From Rotaria macrura (lineage: Eukaryota; Rotifera; Eurotatoria; Philodinida; Philodinidae), in assembly GCA_900239685.1 (NCBI GenBank), contig OENT01000225.1:1-64000 (forward strand): a stretch of 64,000 nucleotides of DNA, written 5' to 3'. Below the pieces are notes generated by a model. The model ran no database searches. It was not told the origin of the DNA and saw only the letters and a program-made list of their open reading frames with translations. A program made the translations under genes and the position numbers. Positions 38,463-51,155 of the stretch are shown one piece after another. Numbering within the stretch: position 1 is the first letter of the stretch; every line of letters starts with the position of its first letter.

Positions 38463-41192
38463 TCTATCACTAATTTATTTTCTTTTCTATTTTGACACTA
38501 ACATAAGCTGTTCTTTTCTTCAATTCCCAAACCTACTCATATATATACATATATATTTTTTTTTTGAAGTCATTAGGTTCATCATACAACATGTTTGGAA
38601 TTGTGTGTGATTACGTTTTTTTTTGTATTTATTTAAAAGAATAACAAAAAGCAGCAGCTTGACTATTGTATTTCGGCTATCCTTTTCTTTATAATTTATC
38701 ACGACATCAGTTCTTTATGGCTCGATCGTCATTCATGATAAGAACGTGAAACAGAGAACAGCTCACCAACTTCATTGATTGTAATCGATTGTTAGATTGT
38801 GCTTATTTTTTCTCTTTTGAATTAGGTAAGTAAGAATATGCGCAAAGCAGTGCACTAGGCGCTGCGTTTCAACTCCATAAAAATCTGAAACACAATGTGA
38901 TAATTAGTGTTTAATTATACTATTGAACACGTCTGTCAGAATTGATGAACAAGAAAAGAAGGCGACGTGATCCATAAATTGACTTTGATACTTCAATACT
39001 TCTTTACGAGCACGTTTCATCAACTGAACCAATTTGATGTTGCATCCATTTGAATGGATCTCTTTTTTTTTGTTCTGTCTTTATGAAATAGTCATTAGAG
39101 TTTTCTATGAATGTCATCAAAGAGGATTAGTTGTTTGTAGAAGTTCTCTTCATATGTAGATACAGAAAAATAAGTTCCTCATGATTCATACTGATGTTAA
39201 TTTGGTATACTTTCTACACTCGTGATGGTGATTGCAACTTGACATAGACAACAGTGGGAGATCTCTTCATACTAAAGATTGTTTACTCATTTAGGTCAAT
39301 AAGAAGAATGAACCTTAGGTCATTCATCTAAACAATTCGCTGAATCATGTGAAGTTTGTTTTTTAATTAAAAGTTTAGTTAGACAATTAATCTTGTCTAT
39401 CATTCTTGCTTTGCATACCATGAAAAGTCATGAAATAGAAACACATATTTTTATCTTCTTTTCAAGTATTTCACCTCCATTAACAACTAGTCTCATGTTA
39501 TGAAGATCTTGTTTGTTTAAAGTCGAATTTTGTTTTGTACGAAAAGTATGAAAAACTTTCAGGATATGTTAGAATAGTAATTGACAAAACCTACACAAAA
39601 TTATTCATAGCTACATCGTCATGTTTCTAGAAGCTATTCAATAAGCATACATGAAAAACTAATGTAGTTAATACCCTAATTTTTTTTTTCTACGAACTTA
39701 AATCCCACAGATTTCTTTTTATTCCATTCAAGAAAGCATATTAGATAATCGTGCTTCTTAGAATCATTTTAATTACAAAATTCTTTCTTTCTTTGTTAAG
39801 AAAAAGAACGACAAGTTGAATAGGTCGAACAGCTCACAAAAAATGATCTTTGATTTATTAAGATGTGTTCTTTTTTTTTTTTGGTTAAGTAATGAGAAAG
39901 ATTCTTGATTTAACCATCTGATTCTGATAAATACTCACTATCCAACTGAACCTTACAACACAAAGACAAAAATAAAAATCGATTTCAATCACACTTCTAC
40001 GAATGTTCTATAGTGTGTGAAATAAAAACTTAGAGATGGAAAAAAATTTCCAGTTATTTCTTAAAGGAATATATTTTTCAATCAAAACCTAACGGAAACC
40101 ATTCAACAATATCTAGGGAAGAAAACGTATATGTTGAAATATATAAAGAACTTCTGTTTTCTAAGGTATTTATTTCAGTATGTCGACTTTTCCAAGAGAA
40201 ATTATGAACGAGGTTATAATTTACTTGAATATGCTTTCGCAAGGCTTTCAAATAGAAAACTTCTAACGTCAACGTAAAAATCAATGAATCTTGTTGCTAA
40301 CTGTTATCAAAAAAGATGAGATTCATCTATTCAAAATAGAATCATGCATGAGTTGTTCTTTTGACAACAGTACTTCGATATACTCAACACAGACGTTAGT
40401 CATATTTTAATAGTACTTGAAATTCAGAATATCGATTCACTATTTCATTAAATTGCAAGAAATAAAAACAAAATCCATAATATATTTATGACAATGACAA
40501 ACAATAACAAAAAACATAATACTTGCTGATAATTGTCATTGAGTGTTGAGAGTTCATGCAGTTTTATTGAATAGTTCCTATTAATAATTACTGAGTAAGT
40601 TACGATATATTGAGAAATCGTAACTTAACGAGATTATTGCTTATTCACAATTAAATGAATCTGATATTATGTTTAGATTGAACATCTTTTCGACTGACAC
40701 ATTTCTTTTGTGTAAAATTGCTCTTATCCTAATATTGATTGAAATGTTGATTGGTCATCAAGTCTATCAATACATGAAATTCAGACGTTGTCAATAAAAG
40801 ATAGAATTCTACACTATGCAGTAAAACATACTTTTCCCCAATTAAAGTACAAATGTTAAATGCATCGATTGCTATACCGTAGTTGTAATTGAGTTTCAAG
40901 TAAACAAATTTGAATGACGAAAACAAAACATTTCCCATATTTCCACTAATATTCGATGATTGCTGATCGTAGGTACTAACAACTGGCTCGAAAATAATCA
41001 AAGTGATATATTTTCGGATAGTTTTTACTCTGAAGACTTACTTCTAGAATGATTGACAGCAAAATTAATTCGCACAAGCATTTTCCTAAGATGTCATTGT
41101 TGTCAACAAAGAACAATATTCAGTAGAGATAGTTGTCAACAATTGTACAATAGAACTATCATCAAAATTCCTTGTGTATTTAGTCGTGTAGC
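38463..41192. other. Intergenic, no gene recognised
   Basis: 2.7 kb of AT-rich spacer. Two plus-strand frames just before 41193 are out of frame with, and unrelated to, the next gene. Nothing else is supported. Confidence 0.5.
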
Positions 41193-42477
41193 ATGTTGGT
41201 TAATAATCAACAGCCACCAGGTGAATTCCGTCATAATTATGTTCGTCTAGCTTTTCTTGCCGGTGCACTTATTCTATTCATCGTTTATATAGCGATCAAT
41301 GAATTATCTGAATATGGAACTATTTGTAAGTAATTATTTACATCTGAGTTCAAGTAAAAACCTAGTATTCATTTATCGTTTGAGATATGTTTATCAATGG
41401 TACAGCACATACTGAAAATCTACTTCCCAATGATATTACTCCTTCGGAATGGGTTTATCGAAGTATAAATGGATTGAATTATATCTGGCAGGTAAAACTT
41501 CTATGACAAATAGCTTTCGAAAAATAAAAATATTGGACAAATATTTTTAAGCTTGCTTGGCTTTTGTATTCATTAACATTTATTTATCGTCGATCATCAA
41601 TCAGTTATCTATATTTATCACCTAATACCTTAACACCCGTGTTCTTTACAATTTATATTGTGGCCTTTCTTATTCCAGCAATATGGCTTTTATGGTTTCA
41701 ACGAACTTATTTAGCTGTAAGTGAAGATTCTAGTTTTCTTTCATCTAGTTATTCGTGTCTAGAAAATTTTCCATGTTTTCAGTGGACTTGGATTGTTTAT
41801 CTAGTATCATTTTTATTATTAACATTGGCTTTATTTATTCTCAATAATAATATAATATTAAATAAGAAAATCTATGAAACTGATGGATTGTATGTGATTC
41901 TACAACAGATTCATTCGAAGAATTTCCGTTTGTTCTGCTTCTAGTAATCAAGATATTTGGTGTCTTCGATTCTTTGCACAAAATGGCGTTGCTTTTTTTG
42001 CTTGTTGGATAGGTTTGTTATGATTCTCTATTCTATGTTAATATTATGTGAGACGAACTGAAATTAGTTCAATCTTTTCTATTTCTCAGTATCAATCTTA
42101 TGCATTATTGAATTTTTATTTTAGCCATTCGATTTGTTCTTACTTTTGATACATATATTCAATTGAAATTATCTCTATCAATTACAAATGCTGGCACAAT
42201 CGGATTAGTTTTAGTAGGAATCATTGCCGCCATATATTTTTGTGCATCAAATTTTAATGCAGTTCTTGTCGAAGGATGTGCTTATCAATTTTCACCATGG
42301 ATTGTTTTTATTTTCTATTTCTGGGGTGTAGTAGAAAACAATTGGATTGCGAAAGATATTCGAAGAAATCATGTTATTGCTGCAATTGAACTTTCAGCAT
42401 GTGTCATCTCGGCTGTCGGTTCATTGATTTTATTTACAATACGTTATCGAGCATCGAAAATTGATCCGATTGCTTAA
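41193..42477 (+). CDS. Multi-pass membrane protein (7-8 helices), family not recognised
   Basis: Six exons in consistent phase encode 303 residues: 41193-41325, 41406-41491, 41552-41716, 41783-41889, 41945-42012, 42125-42477. Introns are 55-112 nt. Hydrophobic helices can be seen at LAFLAGALILFIVYIAI, LAWLLYSLTFIY, VFFTIYIVAFLIPAIWLLWF, WIVYLVSFLLLTLALFIL, NGVAFFACWIAIRFVL, AGTIGLVLVGIIAAIYF, WIVFIFYFWGVV and AIELSACVISAVGSLILF. The first loop has a conserved-looking segment ending in Trp-Gln (TPSEWVYRSINGLNYIWQ). The 66-nt third intron is a multiple of three without stops, so retention would give a variant 22 residues longer. The topology is receptor- or channel-like, but no diagnostic motif such as DRY is present. 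I assign no function. Confidence 0.75.
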
Positions 42478-45345
42478 AGATGTCATTTGCATTTGGCTAA
42501 AACAATCATGGGCATAATGAATTATGATTAAACAAAATATTCTATTGATTTATTTTCGTTTCAGGTGATTTGTTATTCATTTAGTGGATTCAGACTATTT
42601 TTATTTAATAAATAGTACGGGATAAGAGCATTAAAGTATTTCATATGGACGAGAAATGAATCTTAATACGGATAATATGGTTTGTTGACGTAGATTGTGT
42701 AACTACTAGAATCGAGTAGATCGAAAGCAAACGTGTGGTTAGCTGATGTTGACTGAAATGTTTTGTTTTTTAAATTTTACAGCATTAACAGATTCATAAG
42801 ACATATCAGTATTCTCATACATGATTCATCACTGTCCGATGATAAATAGACAAATATTCATTGGAGAATTATTAAATTTTGTTCTAGAAAACATTGAATT
42901 CCGTGTTACCAACGACTTGAACTATTGTCTATGAGTAACAAATGAACAAAGAATATACATCAAACTCGAACTAAATTAATTTTATACTGACACAAATGTT
43001 TTCATTCTCAGTGACTAAATTTACCTAATTATATATTTAAGAAAACAGAATGAAAAAAATTTGTTCATCATAAATTGTATTTCCTTGATGTTACTGATGC
43101 CTGTGTGTTGCCACACTTACTTTTCTATTTGTCAAACGAACAAAACGCGAAGAGTTTTTGAAATTCAAAAACAACGAAAGACATGTATATGTGTAACTCT
43201 ACAAGTTCTCATTCTATCCGGAATAGAGTGTGCACTCGAAGAATGATTTTCACCTAATTGTAAGACAATGACTGTACTCTTTGCTCTTATTCATTCTTAG
43301 TTTCCGAGAAGTGAGAGTCTCGTGAGACTATCAAGCCGATAGTATGTCTGTAATTGTTTAATGCATTTATTAGTTGAGTGATAATGTGCATGAATATTGA
43401 AGATGAAGATCATCAATTATGACGTAAAGCACTCGTGATTATAAATAGCAAAAATCTATATTTTAGATAGTTCTTGATATTTTTATTTGAATGAAATTTA
43501 ACTTGATTTCTATGCAATGAATAATTTCATCTAGCTAAGATAGATTAGATGCATGCAAAATTTCCTGATTCTACTTACAGAAGTATGTATGTTCTCAGCT
43601 GAAGGATATCAATTTCCTTCATATTCTCAATTCACTTATGACACTTTTCTTCAATAACAACAAAAATAACCATCCAAAGCTTTAGTCTTGAATATCATGT
43701 CCCTTGTCTGTGTAAAAACAATCCTGAGTTTTGATAAATTACAACAGCTGTGAACATAAGATAAAGTCCATCCATGTCATATTGTCAAAATTTGACAGAA
43801 ATACTTGCTTTAAGCTACAATGTTTTGTATGAATATAGAACATCTGCAGGCATATTTTATGAAAGAGAATGAATTGAGACAGCTCGATTTCAAATTTCGC
43901 TAGCAGCTGAATCCAGATGCTTCTTAAAATATTTTTACATTGTCAAGTACAATAGAATATGCTGTTGGAACTGTAATAAGTGGAAATATATGAATAGAAT
44001 TGTTAAGATGACTATTAACAAATTGATTCAAATAGGATTGGTTCGCAGTATATATTGTAGGTGCAGCAAAATTTCATTTGTAATTTTCAAATAGAAGGCT
44101 AGTATACGATTCAATGCACTCAGACAAGATATGAAAAATAATTCTATGTAGGTCTGTTTGTCATGCCAATTCAAATGAAAACTTTTCAACGACAATGAAC
44201 TATCAAAATTTGCCGTTCAGTTTATCTGTGTATGTTGTACTTGGTTGGCTTAATACTAATACAGTTTTATCTTTCAATCTCATATATAGTTACACATTAA
44301 GTGTACTTGATGTTTAGAAACAAAAATGCTTACATAAAACTTTGATGAAAGAACTAAAGAACATCGAGCTGTAGAAGGGTACAAAAATGAATTTTGTTTT
44401 TCTTTACACATCTAATATGTTAACATTTGTTAAACCTAAATAAGTGATTTGAAAATGACGGAATCTACTACAAGTTTACATCTAAAATTGTTATGATTCC
44501 ACGGAGTTGTCAGACGCTCAAGTAATTACAAATATTATGTAAATCAGATATGAACCGTAACTTAATTTAGGTGTTACAACTGTTGGAATTACGTAAAAGT
44601 TACAATTTGTTCGTGCAAACCTTCCTAAATAGACTTCATTTTATTATTTATATTACAGTAAGTGCTAAGTTTCAGTCGTGTAGTTTTTTCGAAAACTTGT
44701 ACCTATGTGGATTTTGGAATACCTTTCATAGCATCCTTCAATATACAATTCAACAGAGATTTTACAATACCGATACCTTGCAGCTGATAGGAAATGAAAG
44801 TAAAAAAAGAAATCAATATGCTTGATGTACTGTCAAGGAATTTTACTTGTAAACGTGGTCATCATAAAAAATTCCTCGGCTGAAATATCTGTCTCAACAA
44901 TGAACTCAGATCAATCGATTATCTTTAATCTCTAGCCTTTTGAATTTCAATGGTGAAATCAAAATGTGAATGTTACACAGTATAAACGTGATGTTCAGCG
45001 AGAACTTCATAAAATCAGAAATCACCTTTGAACATTTGATAATAATTAGTGATAAATATGAAAAGTTGAATTAGACCAGTAATATTCATGATCACAAGAG
45101 AGGCATCGGCGAACTTGAATTAATGAAAAATAGTATTGGTGAATTTATTTGTATCAAACAGTCGTCATCAATTGACTTCTCTTAGATTTGCTCGACCATC
45201 TCGATAGACTGACCGTACTCAATGAATTATTTGTTTTTGTTAAAACAGATTCGCTTTTACAAACCAAGGTTTTCACAAACGTAACTAAATTAAATTAGTA
45301 TAGACATGAAGATGAAGTGTGACTGGCTCTTGTTACTCTACTCTA
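42478..45345. other. Intergenic, no gene recognised
   Basis: About 2.9 kb of AT-rich DNA. Small frames (43061-43246, 44571-44825) show no domain, no composition bias and no splice context. Confidence 0.5.
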
Positions 45346-46314
45346 TTTTAAAAGAGACTAGAGTCCAGCAAGGGTATGAATTTATTTACCCTACCCTACC
45401 CTACTAAATTTAAAAACTACAAAAATCGTAAACGGTGCATCACTTCAGTGTACCTTAATCGAGAATTCCTTACTGAATCATCAGGGAGCCCCTCATAAAA
45501 AACTAGGAATCACGGCAGGGAGTATAAAGGGGGTAATTGCTTAAGTGACTTTTGAGTGCCTCACATATGGTAGTGCCCTATAATATGTACCAATTTCATT
45601 CTCTTGCTACTCGACTCACTCCGAAAAATCCCTAAATTCTTAGAAAATTTGGCAGGCATTACAAAATGAGTTTAGAGATTTCTAAAGAAATACCTTAAAA
45701 TCTGCCCTAGAATCCACTAATTTGCTTTATGACAATGATTTTTTATACATTTATTTGGAGCCAAAATTCGTTTTTCCGGAAAAATTTACCATGTTTTTAA
45801 AAGGATTTTCTATTGAATCCTTTCAGCAGGTATAGTTTCAGCGGATAAGTTCTGCTGATCCAATATTAATTCATGTCCATAATATGAGTTATCGGTGATA
45901 GAGCTCAGGTAGAAGGTTCCAATGATTTTTATCACTTACAAACACTTAATTTTAAAAGTGATTGATTATTTCCTTTCAAAACTTGATTTTCATTTATATT
46001 CTCAGAGGTACGAAAGAAAAGGGTGAATTTATACCTGCACTCCTTCATAAATCCTCGGTGAATCATATCACGAGTCTCCAAGGATTTTTTCTTTCTGCAT
46101 ACGATCAAAAATTCGGAGATTCCCTAGCAATTTCTACGAGTCGACAGAGACTCACTGGAGATTGAATATAATTTTACCCTGCAATACCCTACAGTTTTCA
46201 AAACAATACTCTAACCCTACCCTACTCTACAAGGGCCGTACCTAACCCGACCCTACCCTACGAGAGTCATACCCTATCATAGGTTAGGGCTGCAGGTCTC
46301 TTCAAGAGACATTT
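45346..46314. mobile_element. Repeat element with TACCC tracts at both sides
   Basis: The left end, AAGAGAC...AGGGTATGA (45350-45380), is mirrored at the right as TCATACCCT...GTCTCTT (46267-46305), giving a loose inverted terminus of about 16 matching bases in two blocks. Just inside lie same-orientation tracts: TACCCTACCCTACCCTAC at 45387-45405 on the left, and repeated CCCTACCCTAC at about 46195-46262 on the right. The right end carries the palindrome GTCTCTTCAAGAGAC. No transposase was found. The reading frame at 45962-46165 has no recognisable domain. The family is not known to me. Confidence 0.45.
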
Positions 46315-47119
46315 GCAACTATGAAAGACACCATAGGCAATGCGATTGATCTTGCTGAGCTTGGTAAAATTGTATTTTAGATGGGTCACTAAAAACAATC
46401 ACAAAAATATTATGAACATATGATGAGTGATCTATGAGTACAGATATCTCATTGTCATATGAAACTTGACAGAACCAAGGATTGATAAAAGAAGTCTAAT
46501 ATAGAATTATCAAATTTCGAACAAGCGATGGCAATAAGCAGGGTGATACTTGGAACAAACCACAAGAGTGTGGAAGATAGTATATTCTTTTTATTAAAAA
46601 CGTTTTCGGTTTTTCAAACATGACTAAATGAAACGGTTTTGCAGAATCTGCTATAAGCAGTGAAAAATTCAAGAGAATAGCTATCTACTAAACCCTCTAG
46701 CACTTGCTAGGATCTATCTATGCCTACCATTTGCATACAATGATAAATAGATGTATGATTTAGCCACAAAGTATTATAATATGTGTCTACCAGTGATATT
46801 CTCCGAGTGACTTTATGGTACCATGCCCTGTTGACGAAAACGGTATTAGATAAAAACTCACCCTATTCTGTCTCTGCACAGTGGGCATCTCTGGTGTCAA
46901 TATATCAAAAACCATTTCTGATATTCAAAATACTTAGGGCGTTGAAAAAACGTTCTTGCAATGCTGATAGTATATTTTATGCTGATTGTTTCTGTTATTG
47001 ATGTGCTCGTTTTCTTGTTGATGCCACAGTAATGTAATAAACTGCAGATAGCAATCTCGGATAAGTTCTTATAGTTTCTCCGATATCTAGTTACTTTTTT
47101 TATGCATCTACGTTTTTCG
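46315..47119. other. Spacer, no gene recognised
   Basis: AT-rich. A 72-codon frame at 46783-47001 shows no family signature and lies upstream of the mariner relic without clear continuity. Confidence 0.4.
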
Positions 47120-48010
47120 ATGGGTAAACGACGTATACGCTAATATATAAAATCTTGCTTGCCATTGGATTTAAATGATACTCAAATCCATGGCGAATTC
47201 ACTACTGCTTATTGGGAAGATGATCTACCGTGTCATACAGCTGCCTACTGGTGTCATGAATCTTCAATTGAACGAGAGTTGTTAGAAGATGGTCTTCGCA
47301 GTCGTCATCCCACAATCATTCTCAATCTGAAAACGATTAACACAGTGAATGATCTGTCGAATGATAACCCACATATGAGTACTGATCTTATTAGTGACAT
47401 CTTGACTATGTTTTATGGAAGTGTTAATAACGTACTAAAACAATATTTGCGTCGAAGAAAAATATCGTTGAAATAGATCTTATATGAGCTTACAAAGGAA
47501 CAACGGCAATGAAGTGCTAATGTTTGTACCGAGAGCATACAGAAATTTGAAAGTATTCCATAGAGATTATGCCACATTATCATCAAGTGCTATCGCTAGT
47601 ATCTATTGATACTATCTATTATCAAGATGAATGTTTAAAACTGCTGCTCAAAAGCTTACTGAATAAAAAATCATCATCAGGAACAAACTGTACTTAACAA
47701 AGTTCATTATGATAACGCACAATCATATAACAAAGATATTCCGGTGCAAAACATACCGATCGGTGAAAATAATTTCGCATAAACAGTCACAAAACAGTGA
47801 ATGACTATGTAAATTTTCGCCAGATTTTATCATAATCTGTCACACAGACTTACTAGCCATTTTCTTCGCTAGAAAACGGTCGTCATTTTCTAATACCTTA
47901 TCCATCATACTCGTCTGATCTTGTTTCTTCGGACTTTGGGTTGTAAAGTTATCGTAAAGATAGACTTGATACCTATGAGAATGAAACAAGTTTATTCTTC
48001 AGTTGTTAGA
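47120..48010 (+). pseudogene. Decayed mariner-family transposase
   Basis: The stretch 47159-47476 aligns by eye with the N-terminal helix-turn-helix half of mariner transposases: ELLEDGLRSRHP parallels the EDxPRSGRP turn, and YGSVNNVLKQYLRRRKISLK parallels the ygSvhnIlhehLglrKvsa segment. After an in-frame stop, LYELTKEQRQ*SANVCTES follows the family's LT.eqk..R...C. Further on, HYDNAQSYNK (about 47705) and YPSYSSDLVSSDFGL (about 47897-47941) correspond to the second and third catalytic Asp motifs. Their spacing is about 70 codons instead of 34, and stops and frame changes intervene. The copy is dead. The target-site ends were not identified. Confidence 0.75.
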
Positions 48011-48521
48011 GAAAATGAAGAATTAATCTGATACTGACAAAGTCAAAGTTTCATACATTATTGGTTTAATTTTTACATACTGTTGATTATTTGTCAGTCG
48101 ATTTTTATTGTTGAACTACTACGGCTAATTTATTTCGCAACTTTAATAAAACTATGAGTGAATTGGAACGCATGTCTATGGAGGACTATGCTGAAACTGG
48201 TGACATATTGATATTTTAAAAGGATTTGTATTAGATCGGAAGAAACAGATACATCTAAGAGCGTAACGAGTGTTAATTAACAATGAGATTCGTGAAAAAA
48301 TTTGAATTATAAATGTCATGTATCAACAGTAGTTAATTTTTTTTTCGAACTACGTAATATTTTGTCAGGAGACATATCATCAAATGCATTTTTCTTCATG
48401 TGTAATTAAAAGATGAAGATCGAAGATTCGTACTCGTGTTCTTCTACAAAAACATCTCGATCTTTTCCAGGTGATTCAGTGTTTTCTTCTGTTGAAATAC
48501 TTAAAATTTGTTGTTCTCTCT

Positions 48522-49850
48522 AGTGACGTCACTAAGGTGGAGCCAGATGAGGCTGAGCCCCATAATTGGCTTTTGAGTCCCACAAACCCCATTTCACTGT
48601 ATCCATTGAATTGTTGAATTAAAGAAATGACTATCATTTAGAGCACCGAAGTCTGAATTTTGAATCGAAAACAGAAAAAATATTTTCTATATTCATGGTA
48701 ATGGGGAATCTTCTATTAATTTCTGTAACTATTAGATATTGAAAGCACTAATCATCGTTTTATGTTGTCTATTATGACTCACGAGTCCTGAAGAAAGCTA
48801 GCGATACGTTGTATATTCCACAAAGAGATTAAAAAATATGGAACCTACTAAATTAAAATAAAAAACGATTTCTTTTCGTTTCACCATCTTCACAAAAGAA
48901 AAACTAAACATAAACTCATGTCTTCAAAATCGTGGCCGTTTTGACGATTAATCGCGATTTTAAAAAATCGTCGATTATATTGCTAATAATCGTGAATTTT
49001 TGTTGAAATGACACAGTAACCGCGATTTTCTAATGAAAAGAGCAAGTAATCGCAATTTAGCAGGTCAGTTAATCGTGAGATTTTATTGCGATAAAATCGT
49101 CAATTATCACTTAACTGTTCACATGGGTAATATTATAGAAAATCAAATGATATCATTTATCTTTTCATCTCAATGTATCAGTAGCTCAATCTGCTTTCGT
49201 GATCAACCTTTTTGATCGTGTTATTCGCTCTTTTTCTATAAATTATTTTTGTTATCTGTCGATTTCGTTCTTTTTCTGGGACAAGAAACATTAAGAGAAC
49301 GAACTTGAGGCGACGACATTCATCCATTTAATAAAAGTCTTGTTGTTTATGGTGAATCTTGATTTTGTCGAAAAAAATTAACAAAAAAATCATCAGTGTT
49401 GACGATATATCATGATTTAATCTCACAATGAATTGGCCAATTAATTGCTCGACTTTGCTGCGATTTGAGAACATGGGAATTAATCAAAAGTTACACCAAT
49501 TACCCATATCTACGGAGAAATATCAACCCAACTTGTTTTGTCTGAAAAAACAAATTTTTTTATTGTTCCGTTTTCGGATATTCATAAAAGTAGTCGCATG
49601 ATTCTCAAATAAATATTTTCTTCTATTTTGATTTCAAATTTCCTGTTCTCATACCTAAACTAGGCATCTTCGTATTTAAGATACAAATAATGCACACATG
49701 ACAATTGCATTTTAGTACAACGGTAGTTTTAAAACTTAGCAATAACATTTGAAAGCTTGCTTTGATTAGTGTCTAGAGCCCGTCAACAAGTACCTTAGAA
49801 GGAGAAATGAGGCTGAGCCCCGTCGCACTTAAATTTCTGATGACGCCACT
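48522..49850. mobile_element. hAT-like non-autonomous element with GGCTGAGCC ends
   Basis: The ends AGTGACGTCA (left) and TGACGCCACT (right, reverse complement AGTGGCGTCA) are imperfect inverted repeats. Both are followed inward by a block containing GAGGCTGAGCCCC. The internal 1.2 kb lacks a transposase but carries the TAATCG repeats at 48947-49110. A clean 8-bp duplication is not seen: the flanks TCTCTCTA and ATCCTCTA match at only five of eight positions. The superfamily assignment from end sequence is therefore tentative. Confidence 0.5.
48947..49110. repeat. Dispersed TAATCGnGATTTT words
   Basis: Six or more copies of (T/A)AATCGnGATT or its complement AAAATCGnnATTA occur within 165 bp inside the hAT-like element, for example TTAATCGCGATTTT and AAAAAATCGTCGATTA. 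They are spaced irregularly and could be subterminal transposase-binding motifs. Confidence 0.5.
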
Positions 49851-50801
49851 ATCCTCTAATCAAAACTATGACAAATTTTTCTTTAGAAGATTACTTTTAA
49901 ATCTTATAACCTGTATATGATTGTGAGCGCAAATATGTGAAACGATATAGTAGGCTAATAAATGAAAAAATAAACAAAAAAAGCATGAAAATTCTTTCGA
50001 TGCCGCCAGTGGCATGGCTCATTGCAAAATGCATGATTCCTAGCAGAGATTGTTCTAACGTTTAGTGTCAATTTTAACATGACAGATTAACTATTCACAG
50101 CACAATTATCTAAAGTGAATATTGATTAATAAAATGGAACACATTGGTGGGTTTTCAAACAAAATCTACAGTATGTTTCACAAGATCGAATTGGGGTCAT
50201 GAGTGATTTATATCGCTATTGCGTAGTCTTATTCTTATTTCTTCGATTTGATTTCATTCATGGAGTACTTATGATGGTCATAGAGTATATTAATCGTATT
50301 CTACCTGAAGATATGCTTACAATCTCTTCCGATCAAAGATTAAATCGCAAAAGATTACATCTGAATTACTGAGATCATTTTTTGTTTTCATTATATTTTC
50401 TATTTTGCGTTCTTGCTTTTCGTCAAGTTGTTGTCAATAAACTTGAGCGAGTGTAAATAGTTAGATTTGTAGCTACGCAGTTCTTCTACTTTGTCATTTA
50501 ACTTGCATGACTTGTTATTCTAAATATAGAATCATAATGCAATGCTATATCAAAACATTTCTGTACAGCAGAGACTAAGCATGGAACACGTGATAGATGC
50601 ATCAACGCCTTTGCATCCATATGATTCAATATTTGCTCACTATTAAACTTTGAGAATGATAAATAAAATGAGAGACGACAATTCAGACTAGTATATATAC
50701 AATGAAAGATCTCCATTTGAATTATTTTACACACTCTATCGCACGAGCCCTACATTCAACATTGATTCTAATTGACAGGTGAGCCATCAGAAGATGAATT
50801 C
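49851..50801. other. Intergenic, upstream of the 50802 gene
   Basis: AT-rich spacer with no coding signature. It must contain the promoter of the small secreted protein gene. A TATATATA run lies near 50690. Confidence 0.4.
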
Positions 50802-51155
50802 ATGAGTATCTTGATGAACAAAATTTATATTTTACTCTTTAGTATGCATCTGTTAGCATTTGTTGTGACCATCGGGATACTCATCAGCATTACAACGGCT
50901 TTCTCATTCGAAGCTTGGTCACAGAACAATTTTCAAGGTACGGCCAAAACCTACACGACTCGTGGTACATTCTATCCTGGGTTCAACATTATGTCCTACC
51001 GATGGACAAGCAACTTTAATGATGGTTGTTGCGTTCGAATGTGTCGTGGCAGTGGCAGTGTCGGTTACTATTGCCCATCAAAATCGAACGGTGTTCCAAG
51101 TGCAATATTTAACAAAATCGTTATCGGATGTAACGATGAACAAATTAACTGCTAA
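50802..51155 (+). CDS. Small secreted Cys-rich protein, possibly beta/gamma-crystallin-like
   Basis: An intronless frame. The first ATG is at 50802 and an alternative in-frame ATG is at 50814. The first ~35 residues form a signal peptide or anchor (MNKIYILLFSMHLLAF...LISITTAFS). The mature ~83 residues contain AWSQNNFQGTAKTYTTRGTF, NIMSYRW, then six Cys in GCCVRMCRGSG...YYC...IGC...NC. The pattern of aromatic residues, NFxG, SYxW and a Cys-rich end recalls small beta/gamma-crystallin-like secreted proteins of microbes and fungi. That fold call is tentative. Its intronless structure and higher GC content than the flanks fit possible acquisition. A polyadenylation-like AATAAAC lies near 51251. 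Confidence 0.65.
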   Translation: MSILMNKIYILLFSMHLLAFVVTIGILISITTAFSFEAWSQNNFQGTAKTYTTRGTFYPGFNIMSYRWTSNFNDGCCVRMCRGSGSVGYYCPSKSNGVPSAIFNKIVIGCNDEQINC

